The position numbers and the translations under genes were made by a program. DNA of 64,000 nt. Origin: Mnemiopsis leidyi. Its lineage: Eukaryota; Ctenophora; Tentaculata; Lobata; Bolinopsidae. The notes under the pieces were generated by a model that was given only the letters and a program-made list of their open reading frames with translations, was not told the DNA's origin and made no database searches. The stretch is from assembly GCA_000226015.1 (NCBI GenBank), contig JH153048.1, forward strand, positions 228,948 through 292,947, written 5' to 3'. Every line of letters begins with the position of its first letter. The first letter of the stretch is position 1. Positions 11,001 to 19,325 of the stretch are shown here, piece by piece.

Positions 11001-12736
11001 GTAGTAAGTGTTGTATCACAAATGTTTTATTGTTTCAATCTTTCATCTAACCATTAAAAAAACTCGCTTACTTTTGATTCTGACCCAATGGTCATGGCCA
11101 ATTTTGAACTGTATTTTCGTCTCTTAGGAGGGGTCCCAAATCATTTATATCACGTGATAGCGTTGCTCGATCTGATTGGCCGTACCAAACTTGTCATCAA
11201 TACGTCACTTGATACGAACAATTTGTCATCCTTCCCCAAAATACCTTTTCTATTTCGAAAACTGACTTAGAGGAACATACATAAAAACATACATAAAAAA
11301 GCTGACTGAAAGGAATATGTATGTTATATCAGCAGTATATATATACTGTCTAACCATACTGATCATACTGACAGGGACGGTGAGTAGTAAACAGAGTGCA
11401 ACCAGTAGTGGATACTGCAGTTATATCAGCAGCTCAGCAGGAGACTCTGTCGGACACAGCCGTCCTAAAACAGCTACTGCGGGTTTGTTTTAGTTGAGAG
11501 TTATTTGCGGGTTTGTTTAAATAGTTGAGAGTTATGTGCGGGTTTGTTTAAATAGTTGAGAGCTATATGTGCGTTTGTTTAAATAGTTGAGAGTTATGTG
11601 CGGGTTTGCTTAAATAGTCGAGAGTTTTGTGCGGGATTGTTTAAATAGTTGAGAGTTATGTGCGGATTTGTTTAAATAGTTGCGAGTTATTTGCGGGTTT
11701 GTTTAAATAGTTGAGAGTTATGTGAATATGTGTGGGTTTGTTTTAAATATTTGAGAGTTATGCGCGGGTTTGTTTTAAATATTTGAGAGTTATGCGCGGG
11801 TTTGTTTAAATAGTGGAGAGTTTGCGGGTTTAGGTCTTTCAATAGTGTTTGTTTTAAGCGGGATCTTGTAGCCATTAACTGCAAGAATAATTATCAATTT
11901 TGAAGCGCTGTCCACATTTCTAACATTTTTCCAAGTGTATTTAAACTAAAGTTGTAATTTTAGGAGTGTCGAGAACTGTCATTAATGAGGCCTTAAACCG
12001 ACTCAACAAGAGGAGTGACCAGAAGAAAACATCTGTTGTTTCTGATGATTCGACAGCTAAAACAAAAGGCAAACATTTGAGCTTTAAGTCTGTCTATTTC
12101 CCTGAGTTTGTAGTTACACTTTCTGATTTAAACTATACAATTGCCTGAATTGCTCACTGATCCGGAAACCATGTGTACTAACTCTAAGTTACTTTTTAAA
12201 TGTTGCCACCAGTATTGGAAAATGGGTTGTCGCGGTGACGGATATAAATATAAACTCGTCAAAAAATTTTGCATCTAATCTGAACCCCTCCAGGACGGAT
12301 GATGAAGAGGTGGAGTAGCGGAGCAAGTAACTCCCCCTACATGGCGAGCGTGTCCTCCACTACCATCACCTCCCTGCCCAACAGGACCCGAACTCGCAAC
12401 TCTGCTCGAGGACCACCTCGTCCCGGTTCCATTAGAAAGTCTCAGTCACATGACAATTCTCATCAGGTGACGTCACGTGATAAATCGCAGTCACGTGACG
12501 CACGTGCAGGTTCTGCGCGCGACAAGTCACGCGTTGGCGCCAGATCGGCCGGAGCCATCTCTAAGAAATCAACAGTTTCGGCTAGTGATAACACGTTAAT
12601 AGTAGCGCGTGAGGAGGATCAGATTTCGAGAAAAACTGCGGCAAATCTGAAAAACCCAAGGAGTAAACGCTTTGTTCAGAGTGTGTGGACTGAAGAGTTT
12701 TGTAAACTGATGGATCTAAGAATGTACTCCCATTGA
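897..12736 (+). CDS. TTLL5: TTLL5-type tubulin polyglutamylase, 3' part of gene (5' exons outside window)
   Basis: TTLL5 adds glutamate chains to tubulin tails in cilia and centrioles. Exons rebuilt from splice sites and phase: 897-958, 1237-1386, 1550-1603, 1734-1833, 1966-2086, 3224-3328, then either 3725-6558 (stop) or 7926-7976, 8199-8263, 8514-8605, 8805-8913, 9242-9340, 9543-9666, 10084-10254, 10512-10575, 10758-10912, 11375-11482, 11964-about 12068, 12294-12736. Phases agree at every junction except that the donor of the 11964 exon is uncertain. The first exons end the catalytic core region: KGAFSRIFPSEESWDLY followed by FLENKT aligns with human TTLL5 as I remember it (GGFIRIFPTSETWEIY, YLEHKT). 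Exons 9242-10254 carry VVRFLKRAS, RRILAKELGDFI and SALFLG, the cofactor-interaction region. The ATP-binding catalytic exons must lie before position 1. Family call is firm from these motifs; exon ends are my inference. Confidence 0.88.
991..1052. repeat. AACATGTGATAT-type short tandem repeat
   Basis: Three imperfect units of TTAACATGTGATATAACATG, about 20-22 bp, in the intron between the 897 and 1237 exons; each unit is itself partly palindromic (ACATGT). Confidence 0.75.
1197..1238 (+). repeat. 22-bp duplication containing the 3' splice site
   Basis: CAAGTTTTACATCGCCAGGT occurs twice, at 1197-1216 and 1219-1238. Each copy ends in CCAG|GT, so the acceptor of exon 1237-1386 is duplicated. Only the downstream copy keeps the TTLL5 frame. 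Confidence 0.9.
2098..2465. repeat. 14-bp minisatellite TTTCAAGTCCTCTG
   Basis: About 25 tandem units of TTTCAAGTCCTCTG with C/T changes, in a TTLL5 intron. Three units make 42 nt, so long reading frames (VLCFKSSVSSPLFQ) appear in it; these are a by-product of the repeat. Confidence 0.95.
3094..3200. repeat. 20-bp tandem array carrying CACGTG E-boxes
   Basis: Units of about TCACGTGNNATCTTGTNAAG recur every 20 bp. CACGTG cores are at 3122, 3142, 3162 and 3182, with a degenerate TACGTA unit at 3102. It lies just upstream of the 3224 exon. Confidence 0.95.
3224..3328 (+). CDS. TTLL5: TTLL5 phase-1 cassette exon (105 nt)
   Basis: A 105-nt block between an ACAG acceptor and a CAG|GTTTAA boundary stays open in the one frame that matches the flanking exons (phase 1 in, phase 1 out), reading VYSCEFDGEKRTIATQTL and then ETETKACSPDSAIDSP. 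Length divisible by three makes it skippable without a frame change. The acceptor has a weak pyrimidine tract, so it may be alternatively used. It lies just 36 nt downstream of a 20-bp tandem array of CACGTG sites. I do not recognise a counterpart in vertebrate TTLL5. Confidence 0.5.
3725..6558 (+). CDS. Giant alternative terminal exon of TTLL5-like gene (about 943 residues)
   Basis: A 2,834-nt exon begins after a CTCCAG acceptor at 3724 and runs open to a TAA at 6556-6558. Entry phase 1 fits the donors at both 2086 and 3328. The first ~110 residues look structured (LVEILAGIRRGCLRPLSFPE; LPLSKKERIAQYSMYVDQMN). The rest is disordered, Ser/Lys/Thr-rich and strongly basic, with a four-fold decapeptide (S/Y/H)QEPAKTIKS encoded by 30-bp repeats at 5746-5856. 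GC content is well above the flanking introns, as expected of coding DNA. There is no clear donor at its end, so it should close one isoform. A possible internal donor, A|GTAAAG in phase 1 near 3991, could instead include only its first part. Function unknown; a microtubule-binding basic tail is a guess. No counterpart in human TTLL5 known to me. Confidence 0.75.
5746..5856 (+). repeat. 30-bp in-frame repeat coding (S/Y/H)QEPAKTIKS
   Basis: Four tandem 30-bp units, each starting with a TCT/TAT/CAT codon followed by CAAGAACCAGCC, keep frame inside the giant TTLL5 exon. The repeat region codes a basic, proline-spaced linker. Confidence 0.85.
6559..7925. other. 3' UTR of the giant-exon isoform and following intron
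   Basis: No open frame of note. AATAAA occurs at about 7615 and 7649 and could end the isoform that stops at 6558. A short array of AGTTACACTT-like decamers lies at about 7385-7490. The far end carries a triplicated acceptor (7830-7925). Confidence 0.5.
7383..7490. repeat. Short TTACACTTAG-type tandem repeat
   Basis: Imperfect decamer units TTACACTTAG repeat about nine times. Low-complexity, intronic or 3' UTR. Confidence 0.75.
7822..7930 (+). repeat. Triplicated 3' splice site, 41-43-bp units
   Basis: Three tandem units contain GCTGAACTCAGAT, with AG at 7841, 7882 and 7925. The last precedes exon 7926-7976. Using an upstream copy would bring an in-frame TGA, so the last copy should be the working one. 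Confidence 0.9.
7926..8913 (+). CDS. TTLL5: TTLL5 linker exons downstream of the giant exon (four exons)
   Basis: Exons 7926-7976, 8199-8263, 8514-8605 and 8805-8913 join in phases 1-1-0-2-0. They code a lysine-rich start (DAKKQTKAKGQRTKSAKG), then TYTKTEEKTEEKPSNPE, then a Pro/Glu stretch (EPTAPNPPPPEVEPEPPF), then the helix-like VQAREVFATYLTKLQ. Of the three frames only this one runs on into VVRFLKRAS in the next exon; another open frame meets a stop there. The last segment matches the place of human QARIAFSAYLQHVQIRL, seen from memory. The phase-1 entry allows direct splicing from exon 3224-3328, bypassing the giant exon. The acceptor at 7925 is the third of three tandem copies. Confidence 0.75.
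8415..8492. repeat. Three ~25-bp units with CTGGTAAGATA
   Basis: Three imperfect copies of a TTTCACTGGTAAGATAT-like unit in the intron before exon 8514; each carries a GGTAAG donor-like string. Confidence 0.7.
9242..10254 (+). CDS. TTLL5: TTLL5 cofactor-interaction-domain exons (three exons)
   Basis: Exons 9242-9340, 9543-9666 and 10084-10254 (phases 0-0-1-1) code the part most alike to human TTLL5: VVRFLKRASANLHLQVFRV, then PSKKLPISDQRRILAKELGD and FIHIYGKETQQIAQK, then DLQQFLSLVEEPDLESVLTS and SSALFLGEV. Human TTLL5 reads VVRFLKRASNNLQHSLRMV and [20 protein letters not shown] at this point. This is the region reported in TTLL5 to bind accessory protein(s). Acceptors are good (CACAG, CAACAG, TTTCAG) and donors are GTTAGT, GTAAGA and GTCGGT. 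The intron 9667-10083 is mostly a degenerate minisatellite. Confidence 0.9.
9684..9972. repeat. Degenerate ~14-bp minisatellite TAGCAACCTTGTTG
   Basis: About 19 imperfect units of TAGCAACCTTGTTG fill most of the intron between exons 9543-9666 and 10084-10254. The repeated string GTAGCAACC resembles an RFX half-site (GGTTGCTAC on the other strand). Confidence 0.9.
10512..12148 (+). CDS. TTLL5: TTLL5 C-terminal disordered-region exons (four exons)
   Basis: Exons 10512-10575, 10758-10912, 11375-11482 and 11964 onward join in phases 1-2-1-1. They code Ser/Thr/Gln-rich sequence and, in the last, a short helix VINEALNRLNKRSDQKK comparable to human VTAELQRLAEKQAARQ. Exon 10758-10912 contains two CACGTG motifs that code QSREQSR. 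The exon at 11964 has no good GT donor in the required phase. A GC donor at 12069 (AAAAG|GCAAAC, phase 1) would join cleanly to 12294. Otherwise reading runs to a stop at 12146-12148, giving a shorter C-terminus. Confidence 0.7.
11477..11845. repeat. ~31-bp minisatellite built from the exon 11375-11482 donor
   Basis: About 11-12 units of GCGGGTTTGTTTAAATAGTT plus GAGAGTTATGT. The first unit starts inside the exon, at GCGG|GTTTGT, so each unit repeats the exon's 5' splice site and its last four bases. Confidence 0.95.
12294..12736 (+). CDS. TTLL5: TTLL5 last exon
   Basis: An exon from a CCTCCAG acceptor at 12293 (phase 1) runs open to TGA at 12734-12736. It codes RMMKRWSSGASNSPYM, then a basic Ser/Arg-rich disordered tail ending in LMDLRMYSH. 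Three E-box-type motifs (12474, 12492, 12501) and a CACATG variant (12447) lie inside the reading frame and code variants of SQSRD. Placement as the last exon follows from frame, order and the lack of further exons downstream. Confidence 0.7.
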
Positions 12737-13770
12737 AAACGAACTGACAATTCCACGATGATGTGACGAACGGCACCATTTTGTAATTATTTAAGTTATG
12801 TTAACAAAATGAATCATTTTCTGGGTTTCAGTTTCAGTTTAAAGCTAAGCGTAGCTAAGCGACTTAGTAATAAACAAATACAAATATCTTGCATGTTGCA
12901 TCATTTTCTAGTGGACGTTTTTTTACCTGTAACATTATTTTTGGCGACCAATATAGGCTCTAACAATGAAAATGATCGAAACACCAATGATTGAAAAACA
13001 AATGAGGCAATTTTCCCACTACAAAAAAGCTTGTACAGCGCGCACCCTCCCACACAATCACACATTTTCGCTTCAATTGGCTTCAAATGAGGGTCGGACA
13101 AAGTCAGACAACACAAGCACACCATGCGTCTCAGAGTTTATCGATCAGAACTTTAGAACTGAATAACGTCCCGTTCCTTATGTCCGTTCCATGCGAGTTC
13201 ATCAGGATTACAAACATATATGATATAGGTCTTTGAAATCAGACAACCTCATAACGCACACTGCGGTCCTCAGATGCATCAGTCCTTGACGAGATTATAT
13301 CCGTCTAACGTTCTAACGAAACGATTCAGCTTTAGCTGCGTGAGTCGGGTATCACCGCGACAAATCAGTCCTATAAGGCTAAATTAAAATATAGCGGAAA
13401 TGCGACACTTTCCATGAAGCACAGTCATGTACTTACTCCTTAACTAGCTCCTGCTTTCCCTAAATTTTATCCTAATTAAGTAATAGACTGCTGACTGATG
13501 GGGCACTATTACTTTTGTAAGTCTTACACTTATACTTTTTCTTATTATATTGTTTTAGCATTGATCGTCAACACGTATGCAAGCCAACATTCAACTTTGA
13601 AGGGCAAAAGTTTTTTTTCGTTAAGTTTTGTGTTTATGATAATCATACTTATAGCGATAATGACGAAAAACATAAAATTTGTATATGAAATTTCTTTGGA
13701 AGTTTTTGTAAATAGTTTAGTTATTGGCACGTCTTTAGTGCCAGAATGAAGAGGAGTGTATAACTTTTTA

Positions 13771-13771
<1 letters not shown>

Positions 13772-13821
<50 letters not shown>

Positions 13822-13824
13822 CAC

Positions 13825-13887
<63 letters not shown>

Positions 13888-13914
13888 CACACAACACACA
13901 CACACACACACACA
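13772..13914. repeat. (CA)n microsatellite, ends in assembly gap
   Basis: About 140 bp of CA dinucleotides with small ACGACACGACAC and AACACAACAC interruptions. Ten Ns follow at 13915-13924, so its true length is unknown. Confidence 0.98.
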
Positions 13915-13924
13915 NNNNNNNNNN

Positions 13925-14037
13925 CTCGACTCCAACTCTCCGTCAAGTTACGAGCTGCTCGCTCCAACTCTCCGTTAAGTTACGAGCTGCTCGCTCTAAC
14001 TCTCCGTTAAGTTACGAGCTGCTCGCTCCAACTCTTT
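13925..14037. repeat. 32-bp tandem repeat next to the (CA)n gap
   Basis: About 3.5 copies of CTCCAACTCTCCGTTAAGTT plus ACGAGCTGCTCG, starting immediately after the gap. The gap may hide more copies. Confidence 0.92.
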
Positions 14038-14738
14038 GTTAATTTCAACAATTAACAATAGTTTAAGTTGACAGTGATATAGATACGATTCTTTTTGTAT
14101 TGGAGTATAAAAATTGAGGAGAGATCGAATATTATCTTGATGTACTAACATGTTACAGGTAGATAAATATAGACTATTGTACATCAGCCAAGCATGGAGC
14201 TATGTAGTAATTACTTAATTAATCAAGAGTTTAATGATGATAACGTTATCAATATCTGGATGATGCCATGATAGACATCATCCAATTAGTCATCTTAAAT
14301 TGAGAATGAGGCTCATAATTGTTTTATTGTCGGTGGTTGACTTGTGGATCCTACTCCTAGCACTAGTAGTAGTAGTGGTAATAGTAGCAGTATGCTGGGT
14401 AAATTGCACGCCTAAAATATATTTTTACCTGCTTGTTTGCTATACTGAATTTTGCAGAGTACCTACTTTAATCACGGTTATTCAATTTGTTATTGGAGGT
14501 TTCTGTTCTAAAGGTCCAAATAGAATCCTAACTCGGAGGGATTCCAAACCCAATTGCAAGTTAGAGTGATGTATATACTTTTAGTAACATAATAAGAGTG
14601 AGACCCAGGGGGCGGAGGCTTATACAAATAATTATCAAGAAACCTAAGAAAATATATGATGTATGAAATAAATTTAACAATATGACATGTCTCCTTATCA
14701 TTTATAACAAATCTTTTCATTCAGGAACTCCAAAAACC

Positions 14739-15218
14739 ATGAATAAGTTCGCTGTCCTATGTCTAGGTCTGGCCGCCATGGCCATGACCGTCGAATCTTC
14801 TAAATGCTGGGAAGGCTGCACGCTTCTCACCAAATATGTAATGACGATGAACGGTGAAACAACCGACATGATGAAGGAAATGCCGGAGGAATCTAAAAAG
14901 TGCGCTGGAGAAACCGTAACTTGCAGCAGTGGCACCGCCTGCAAGTCTTACACCATGACCATGACAGGAGACATGACCTTGGGCATAATTTCCGGGAAGT
15001 TGGACATGACGTCCGAGACGACCATGTGTGTCCCTGACAGTGTTACCGCCACAACCGAGCTGTGCACCGCCACTGAAGACTCCCTCAAGTCCATGTTGGG
15101 GGGCACAATGACGAACATCAACGTTGAGTGTTCTGCTTTGAAAGCTGCAAGTGTAAGCAGTGCCACTGGATTTGGATTCGGTGCTTTCTTGGTTACCATT
15201 GTTTACTTCTTGTATTGA
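14739..15218 (+). CDS. Small GPI-anchored cysteine-rich (Ly6/three-finger-like) protein
   Basis: A 159-residue protein. ATG at 14739 is chosen because the next 19 residues (MNKFAVLCLGLAAMAMTVES) form a signal peptide, and because a TTCATTCAG acceptor at 14724 puts a splice site just 14 nt upstream; the longer open frame starts inside that intron-like tract. The mature part has eight cysteines (KCWEGC, KKC, VTC, TAC, MC, LC, EC), the number usual for Ly6/uPAR-type domains, and is Met/Thr-rich. The C-terminus is hydrophobic (FGAFLVTIVYFLY) after a small-residue stretch (SVSSATGFG), which fits a GPI-attachment signal. Acts at the cell surface or as a secreted factor. The Ly6 assignment is an inference from cysteine number and architecture; spacing is not textbook. 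Confidence 0.8.
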   Translation: MNKFAVLCLGLAAMAMTVESSKCWEGCTLLTKYVMTMNGETTDMMKEMPEESKKCAGETVTCSSGTACKSYTMTMTGDMTLGIISGKLDMTSETTMCVPDSVTATTELCTATEDSLKSMLGGTMTNINVECSALKAASVSSATGFGFGAFLVTIVYFLY

Positions 15219-16011
15219 TTCCAGTTTCGCTCTGTAAGTTTACTGTTTCGAGCTAGTTTAGCTTATATTGTTTATTTTTATATAATTCTTCTTAATAATT
15301 CAGAGAAACCTAAGATAAAGTGTTGATTAAGCCTGATATTTGGACAATTTTCCGTGCATTATATCATACAATAATTATAAATGCAATTTGTTATCAGTAT
15401 AAGTATAAATATTAAAGCTTATGTTAATATTATAATGGACAATTTTAATTTGAATTTGTGAAGTACAACTACCACTTTTCAGCTGAAAACGTGCTTATAA
15501 AATGCTCCCTGATCGGCGGCGCTTCGCGACAACTCGCTCGATCGTGTACGCAATTGTTCAATTGTTGTCTGACTTTATCAGACCCTCATTCGTAGCGAAT
15601 AAAATATCGACAGGGTGCCCGTCCTGTAAAAAATATATGGAGTCTGCAAAAACTGAAATTCTTACAAACTTGATTTATTGTACTAGTCTAATCAGTCTGC
15701 CACAGGCCAAATTCTGAGACTAATTTAAAAAAAATCATTTTGACAAGTTGATAACATTGTCACCTTTTATCACCTTCACCGTCATGGCACCTGTTTCGCA
15801 ATAGATTAAGTCCTAATCCTTCAATGTTCACACTTAGCGATTATGGGATACTTATAATAGCATGCGAGTTCTGAGTAGATTAAGAATGGACTGCTAGCTT
15901 TTCAGGACTTCATTGGAAATATCTAAGTTACGTTTTTCTCTATGAAATGAAAAATTATTAAATGAATAAACATTTAAATAATTAAAAAGCATTTATAGTG
16001 CGGTAGCTATC
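15219..16011. other. 3' UTR and spacer
   Basis: AT-rich, with no supported gene. An open stretch at 15502-15717 is not recognised and has no splice or start context that supports it. Confidence 0.5.
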
Positions 16012-16252
16012 AGCAGTAAGGCTTCCACTTCGGACATAATTACCACGGACATAATCAGTATCACCATGGATATAATCAGTACCACCATGGATATAATCAG
16101 TATCACCATGGATATAATCAGTACCACCATGGATATAATCAGTATCACCATGGATATAATCAGTACCACCATGGATATAATCAGTATCACCATGGACTAT
16201 AATCAGTATCACCACGGACATAATCACCATGGACATTATCATAACTCTTAAA
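16012..16252 (+). pseudogene. Possible coding His/Gly/Tyr/Asn heptad repeat (NQYHHGY)n
   Basis: A 21-bp tandem repeat, in alternating T/C versions (a 42-bp higher unit), codes NQYHHGY in one plus-strand frame. It begins GFHFGHNYHGHNQYHHGY. Near 16195 a single extra base shifts the frame, after which the same pattern resumes (YNQYHHGHNHHGHYHNS) and ends at TAA 16250-16252. The alternating T/C change is synonymous (TAT/TAC) only in this frame, and the degenerate end units keep the G/H/Y/N set, which hints at coding origin. No signal-peptide exon was found, so this may be one exon of a secreted Gly/His/Tyr-rich peptide, a broken copy, or a sequencing slip in a real one. Confidence 0.35.
16035..16236. 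repeat. 21-bp tandem repeat CAGTAYCACCATGGATATAAT
   Basis: About nine units, T and C alternating at one site, so the recent expansion unit is 42 bp. All frames are open because the period is a multiple of three. Confidence 0.95.
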
Positions 16253-16540
16253 TTCTTGCTGGCCTAGAAGTAGAGCCTAAACAACTAATACTATAAGTAT
16301 AAGTAATTTATTACTGGTTCATGAAAAATTATACCGTGATAATTATGTTCGCCAAGGTAAGTTTCTAGTTGAATTTGTATACTGCCATTTTATTCATGGC
16401 ATAAAATCTCATGAATCCAATCTTCATTTGTGAATCAGGGTGATGTGATAGAAGTGAATGACTCCTATGAAATATCTAACGTAAAAAAGTTTACCGAACA
16501 ATAACGACACGCCCGAACATTATAGTAAAGAACTAAAGAA

Positions 16541-17686
16541 CTAACCTATGCAAGATTGGGAGGGGGACAAGACCCCTCCGTTACAGGACACCACTCCCGA
16601 CCCAGACAGCAGGTGATACCCCTCAGAGCAGGAAACTGTCATACTCCCCCCGTCCTCCAGGGAAGTTCGGGAAACTTCCATGTTTATCCAGTCGGACTGT
16701 ATTATCTCACATGGTACCGCATCTTGTACTGCAAGTTTTCGATTTGATAATTTTAATCTCGACTCAAACATAGCCGGTTTCAATTGAGTTGAAAAATTCT
16801 GCTTTCCGGGTTATGGTCGGGGTTAGTCTTAGAGTAAGGACTACGGCCTCTTTTATTGTATATTCTTATTCTTGATTTTTTTGATAATTTGTAAGTATCC
16901 AAGGATTTTTAGTGAAACACTTGATGTATCAGTAATATGTGCTTGTGGCAATAATGGATTTATGGGTCCTTAACTTACAAACATGACTTTTTTCAGTTTC
17001 ACCAACCTTTTATGATTTGGCATTCATTAATTCCATTTTTGTGGATGACTTCTATTGAGTTTACAGAATCACTGAATCCCAGTTCCGGCAAACTTCTTGT
17101 GCTTGCAATGAGTGCTCCGTTGGTGGAGGAATAAATCTGTAGATTTTGGCCCAGACTATCATAGTGAATTACCAGTTTAACAGTTGTAGTTGTACCAGAA
17201 GTTATTAAATCATGTGTAAGTTGGTCCATATCGGTAACTGGTCCGTATATTGACGTTTTATCACCTTGATGGTTAACTTCATTGATATTTAGAGACGATG
17301 TCACACAAAACTCGATGCCGACTGTGGAACTCTTTTTCATCTCAACAATAGGCGGATTTGGAGAGAGTATATCGTAGGTGATGCTGATGTTGCTGGAGGA
17401 GAGATCAACCTCCTTGCCTACCTCGCAGCTGAAAGCACCTGTAAAGGTTCAAACTTTTGTGTGGCTAAATCCTGTGCTACAAATACAGTCAATCATGATA
17501 TGATCCAAATTTCAGATTCTGGTTACACGTGATTTTAACGTTTGGATCGAAAATTGAGCTAAATTATCTGAAGCAAATCCTTGAGCATCCGTTGAGTATA
17601 ATTTATATTATGGGATTTTATTTATACTCACTTTTGATCATACAGTTAAAAACCACGAAGGAATAAAATGCAAAATAAAAGCCCAT
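16541..17686 (-). CDS. Secreted protein with novel N-terminal domain and C-terminal Sushi (CCP) domain
   Basis: Three minus-strand exons: 17686-17632 (ATG, signal peptide MGFYFAFYSFVVFNCMIK), 17438-17007 and 16728-16541. Junctions are both phase 1, with donors GTGAGT and GTTGGT. The middle exon codes about 144 residues (FSCEVGKEVDLSSSNISITY through NGINECQIIK), beta-rich, with few Cys; I do not recognise it. The last exon has one complement-control module: PCEIIQ, then GGSMTVSCSEGYHLLSG, then VVSCNGG and SQSCIG, with four cysteines in CCP spacing. It stops with TAG at 16543-16541. A donor-like G|GTTAGT overlaps that stop, so more CCP exons could follow. Likely extracellular, binding or recognition role inferred from the CCP module only. 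Confidence 0.7.
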
Positions 17687-17828
17687 CTTTAATCGACTAA
17701 TCATAGACCAAAAGTAAAACGTTTTACTGTGCTCTACATGCGACCACAGCAATTGAAATAGCAGATGTTACTCCTATCCCCGGAAATATTCCCACAAATT
17801 CCCAGATGATATAGCTCTCATTCCACGG

Positions 17829-17834
17829 TTTATA
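17829..17834 (-). promoter_or_regulatory. Possible TATA box of the Sushi-domain gene
   Basis: TATAAA on the minus strand about 145 nt upstream of the ATG at 17686. Position is plausible for a leader of about 110 nt; no other support. Confidence 0.3.
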
Positions 17835-18224
17835 TGCTGGCGACAGTAATTACCCAGACACGTGGACCGTTTTGAGGGTAAAACTGTTCTAACTTTATAT
17901 CGTTCAGTCTGGTGTGATGACTAATTATAGTCAGGCTTTACCGTGAAAGTGGGAGAAGTTTTAGAAAACTACCCAAGTAAAAAGAGGTAGGAAACAGGGG
18001 CCGATGCGGTCCGACCCGGTTCGATCTGGTTGATTTTTGCTCGTTCCATGAGTCCGGTTTACCGGACCAGAGGTCGTGATTCGATCCGGTTTCCGAAATT
18101 CCTGATCCGTCTCTTGTTTCCGGTTATACAAAGTTTTTTTTCTCTGCTTCATGGTTCGTTAAAGATGGACATGGTATTGGTAATAAGAAACATTGCGAAC
18201 TGTCGGATCTGAGTGTTATTTCGC

Positions 18225-19325
18225 TGACAGTGAGTACGACCACTGCCTTGAGGGGAGGCTTCGGCCCAGACCTATGGCTATTCGAGGAGGCAGCCAAGAG
18301 AGAACTGAGATTTCGGGACCTCGGACACTGGCTTCCTCCTCCAGCGGGCAGGCCTAGCACGAGACTGACCAGCCACATCAGCATGAGTCAGCACTAATGA
18401 TCGCCTACTGAGGGATATCCCAGAATGCAACATCATTCGTGAGGAACAAACACCCGCACTAAGCATAGACCAAATCTTCCAAGTGGAAATCCCGGCCAAT
18501 GAAACCTACCAGGAAGCAGACTATGAACAGTATGAGATCACCTGCTTCACCGATGGCTCAAAGACCACCGTGTGCGCCGGGACCGTCGGGTCAGGAATGA
18601 CATTCATAGCCTGATCAGGCCATGAAAATCTGAACCTGAAAGGACCAATGCACGGTTTTCCAAGCAGAAGTCTACGTGGTGGGGAAAGCAGCGACCATTC
18701 TCAACGAAAACAAAGTCGTCGGCAAAAACATCTTGATAAACTGTGACAGTCAGTCAGCCATCAAAGCGATTAACTCAACAGTTATTAAACCACGCACCAT
18801 TGAACAAACGACTCGAGAACTGAATGATCTCGGCAGGGCCAATAAAATCTTACTTCGCTGGATACCTGCCCATAAAGGTCACGAAAGGAACGAGACAGCC
18901 GACAGGCTCTCGAAAAATGGTGCCAACAACTGTTATGAACCTGAGTTGGTCAAACTTCCGATACCGCGGAGAATCTGCTACGCGGCCTTTAGAAGGAAGA
19001 CCCTTACTCATACTGACAGTTGTAGAACCTTCGCAGTTTGCCCACCCCAAGTATTCTATACTATGAGAAGGAACCGTTTCAGCAGGGGACCTCAATTACA
19101 ATCTCAGAAAACGAAACTGAGACATCGCACCAATTTGTTCTCTCTAACAAGAAGGAAATGAGACAGTCGAACACGTCTTAATAGCCAGATGCCCTCTGCT
19201 CCCGGGGGGCTTAATCCGTTACCACAAACCTGCCTAGCTCCGAATCAACTCCCTTGGGGTGTGAACGGGAGCTTCGTTCTCATCCGTTGGGCCTCGGTCC
19301 TGCCCCCATAAAGAAGAATAAGAAA
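18225..19325 (+). mobile_element. 5'-truncated non-LTR retrotransposon (LINE) fragment with RNase H
   Basis: RNase H of the type found at the C-terminus of I/R1/Jockey-group LINEs is seen in order: a lead-in TTALRGGFGPDLWLFEEAAK resembling the RT-to-RNase H linker, CFTDGSK (18546-18566), TVFQAEVYVVGKAATILNE, NILINCDSQSAIKAI (18728-18772) and RWIPAHKGHERNETADRLSK (18857-18916). About 19156-19200 reads ETVEHVLIARCPLL, the His/Cys tail common after these RNase H domains. The catalytic Asp/Glu/Asp set is present, but the frame is broken several times by shifts and an in-frame stop near 18614, and no reverse transcriptase precedes it. It is a dead fragment. Exact family within the I/R1/Jockey groups is not settled. 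Confidence 0.85.

Larger units (their letters stand above)
12737..14738. other. Spacer between TTLL5 and the Ly6-like gene
   Basis: No supported gene. Contains a (CA)n tract interrupted by a 10-N gap, a 32-bp tandem repeat, and AT-rich sequence. A hydrophobic open stretch at 14300-14569 comes from a (GTA)n-like run and is not supported. The TTLL5 3' UTR presumably occupies the first few hundred bases. Confidence 0.6.

Noticed and set aside
13545-14010. Cys-Val and Thr-His repeat proteins
   Set aside because: Products of the (CA)n microsatellite and the N gap.
14300-14569. Hydrophobic protein resembling a membrane peptide
   Set aside because: Hydrophobicity comes from a GTAGTAGTA-like run; no splice or promoter context.
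15502-15717. 71-residue plus-strand frame with a CPSC motif
   Set aside because: No known family, no signal or splice context; length is ordinary for chance.
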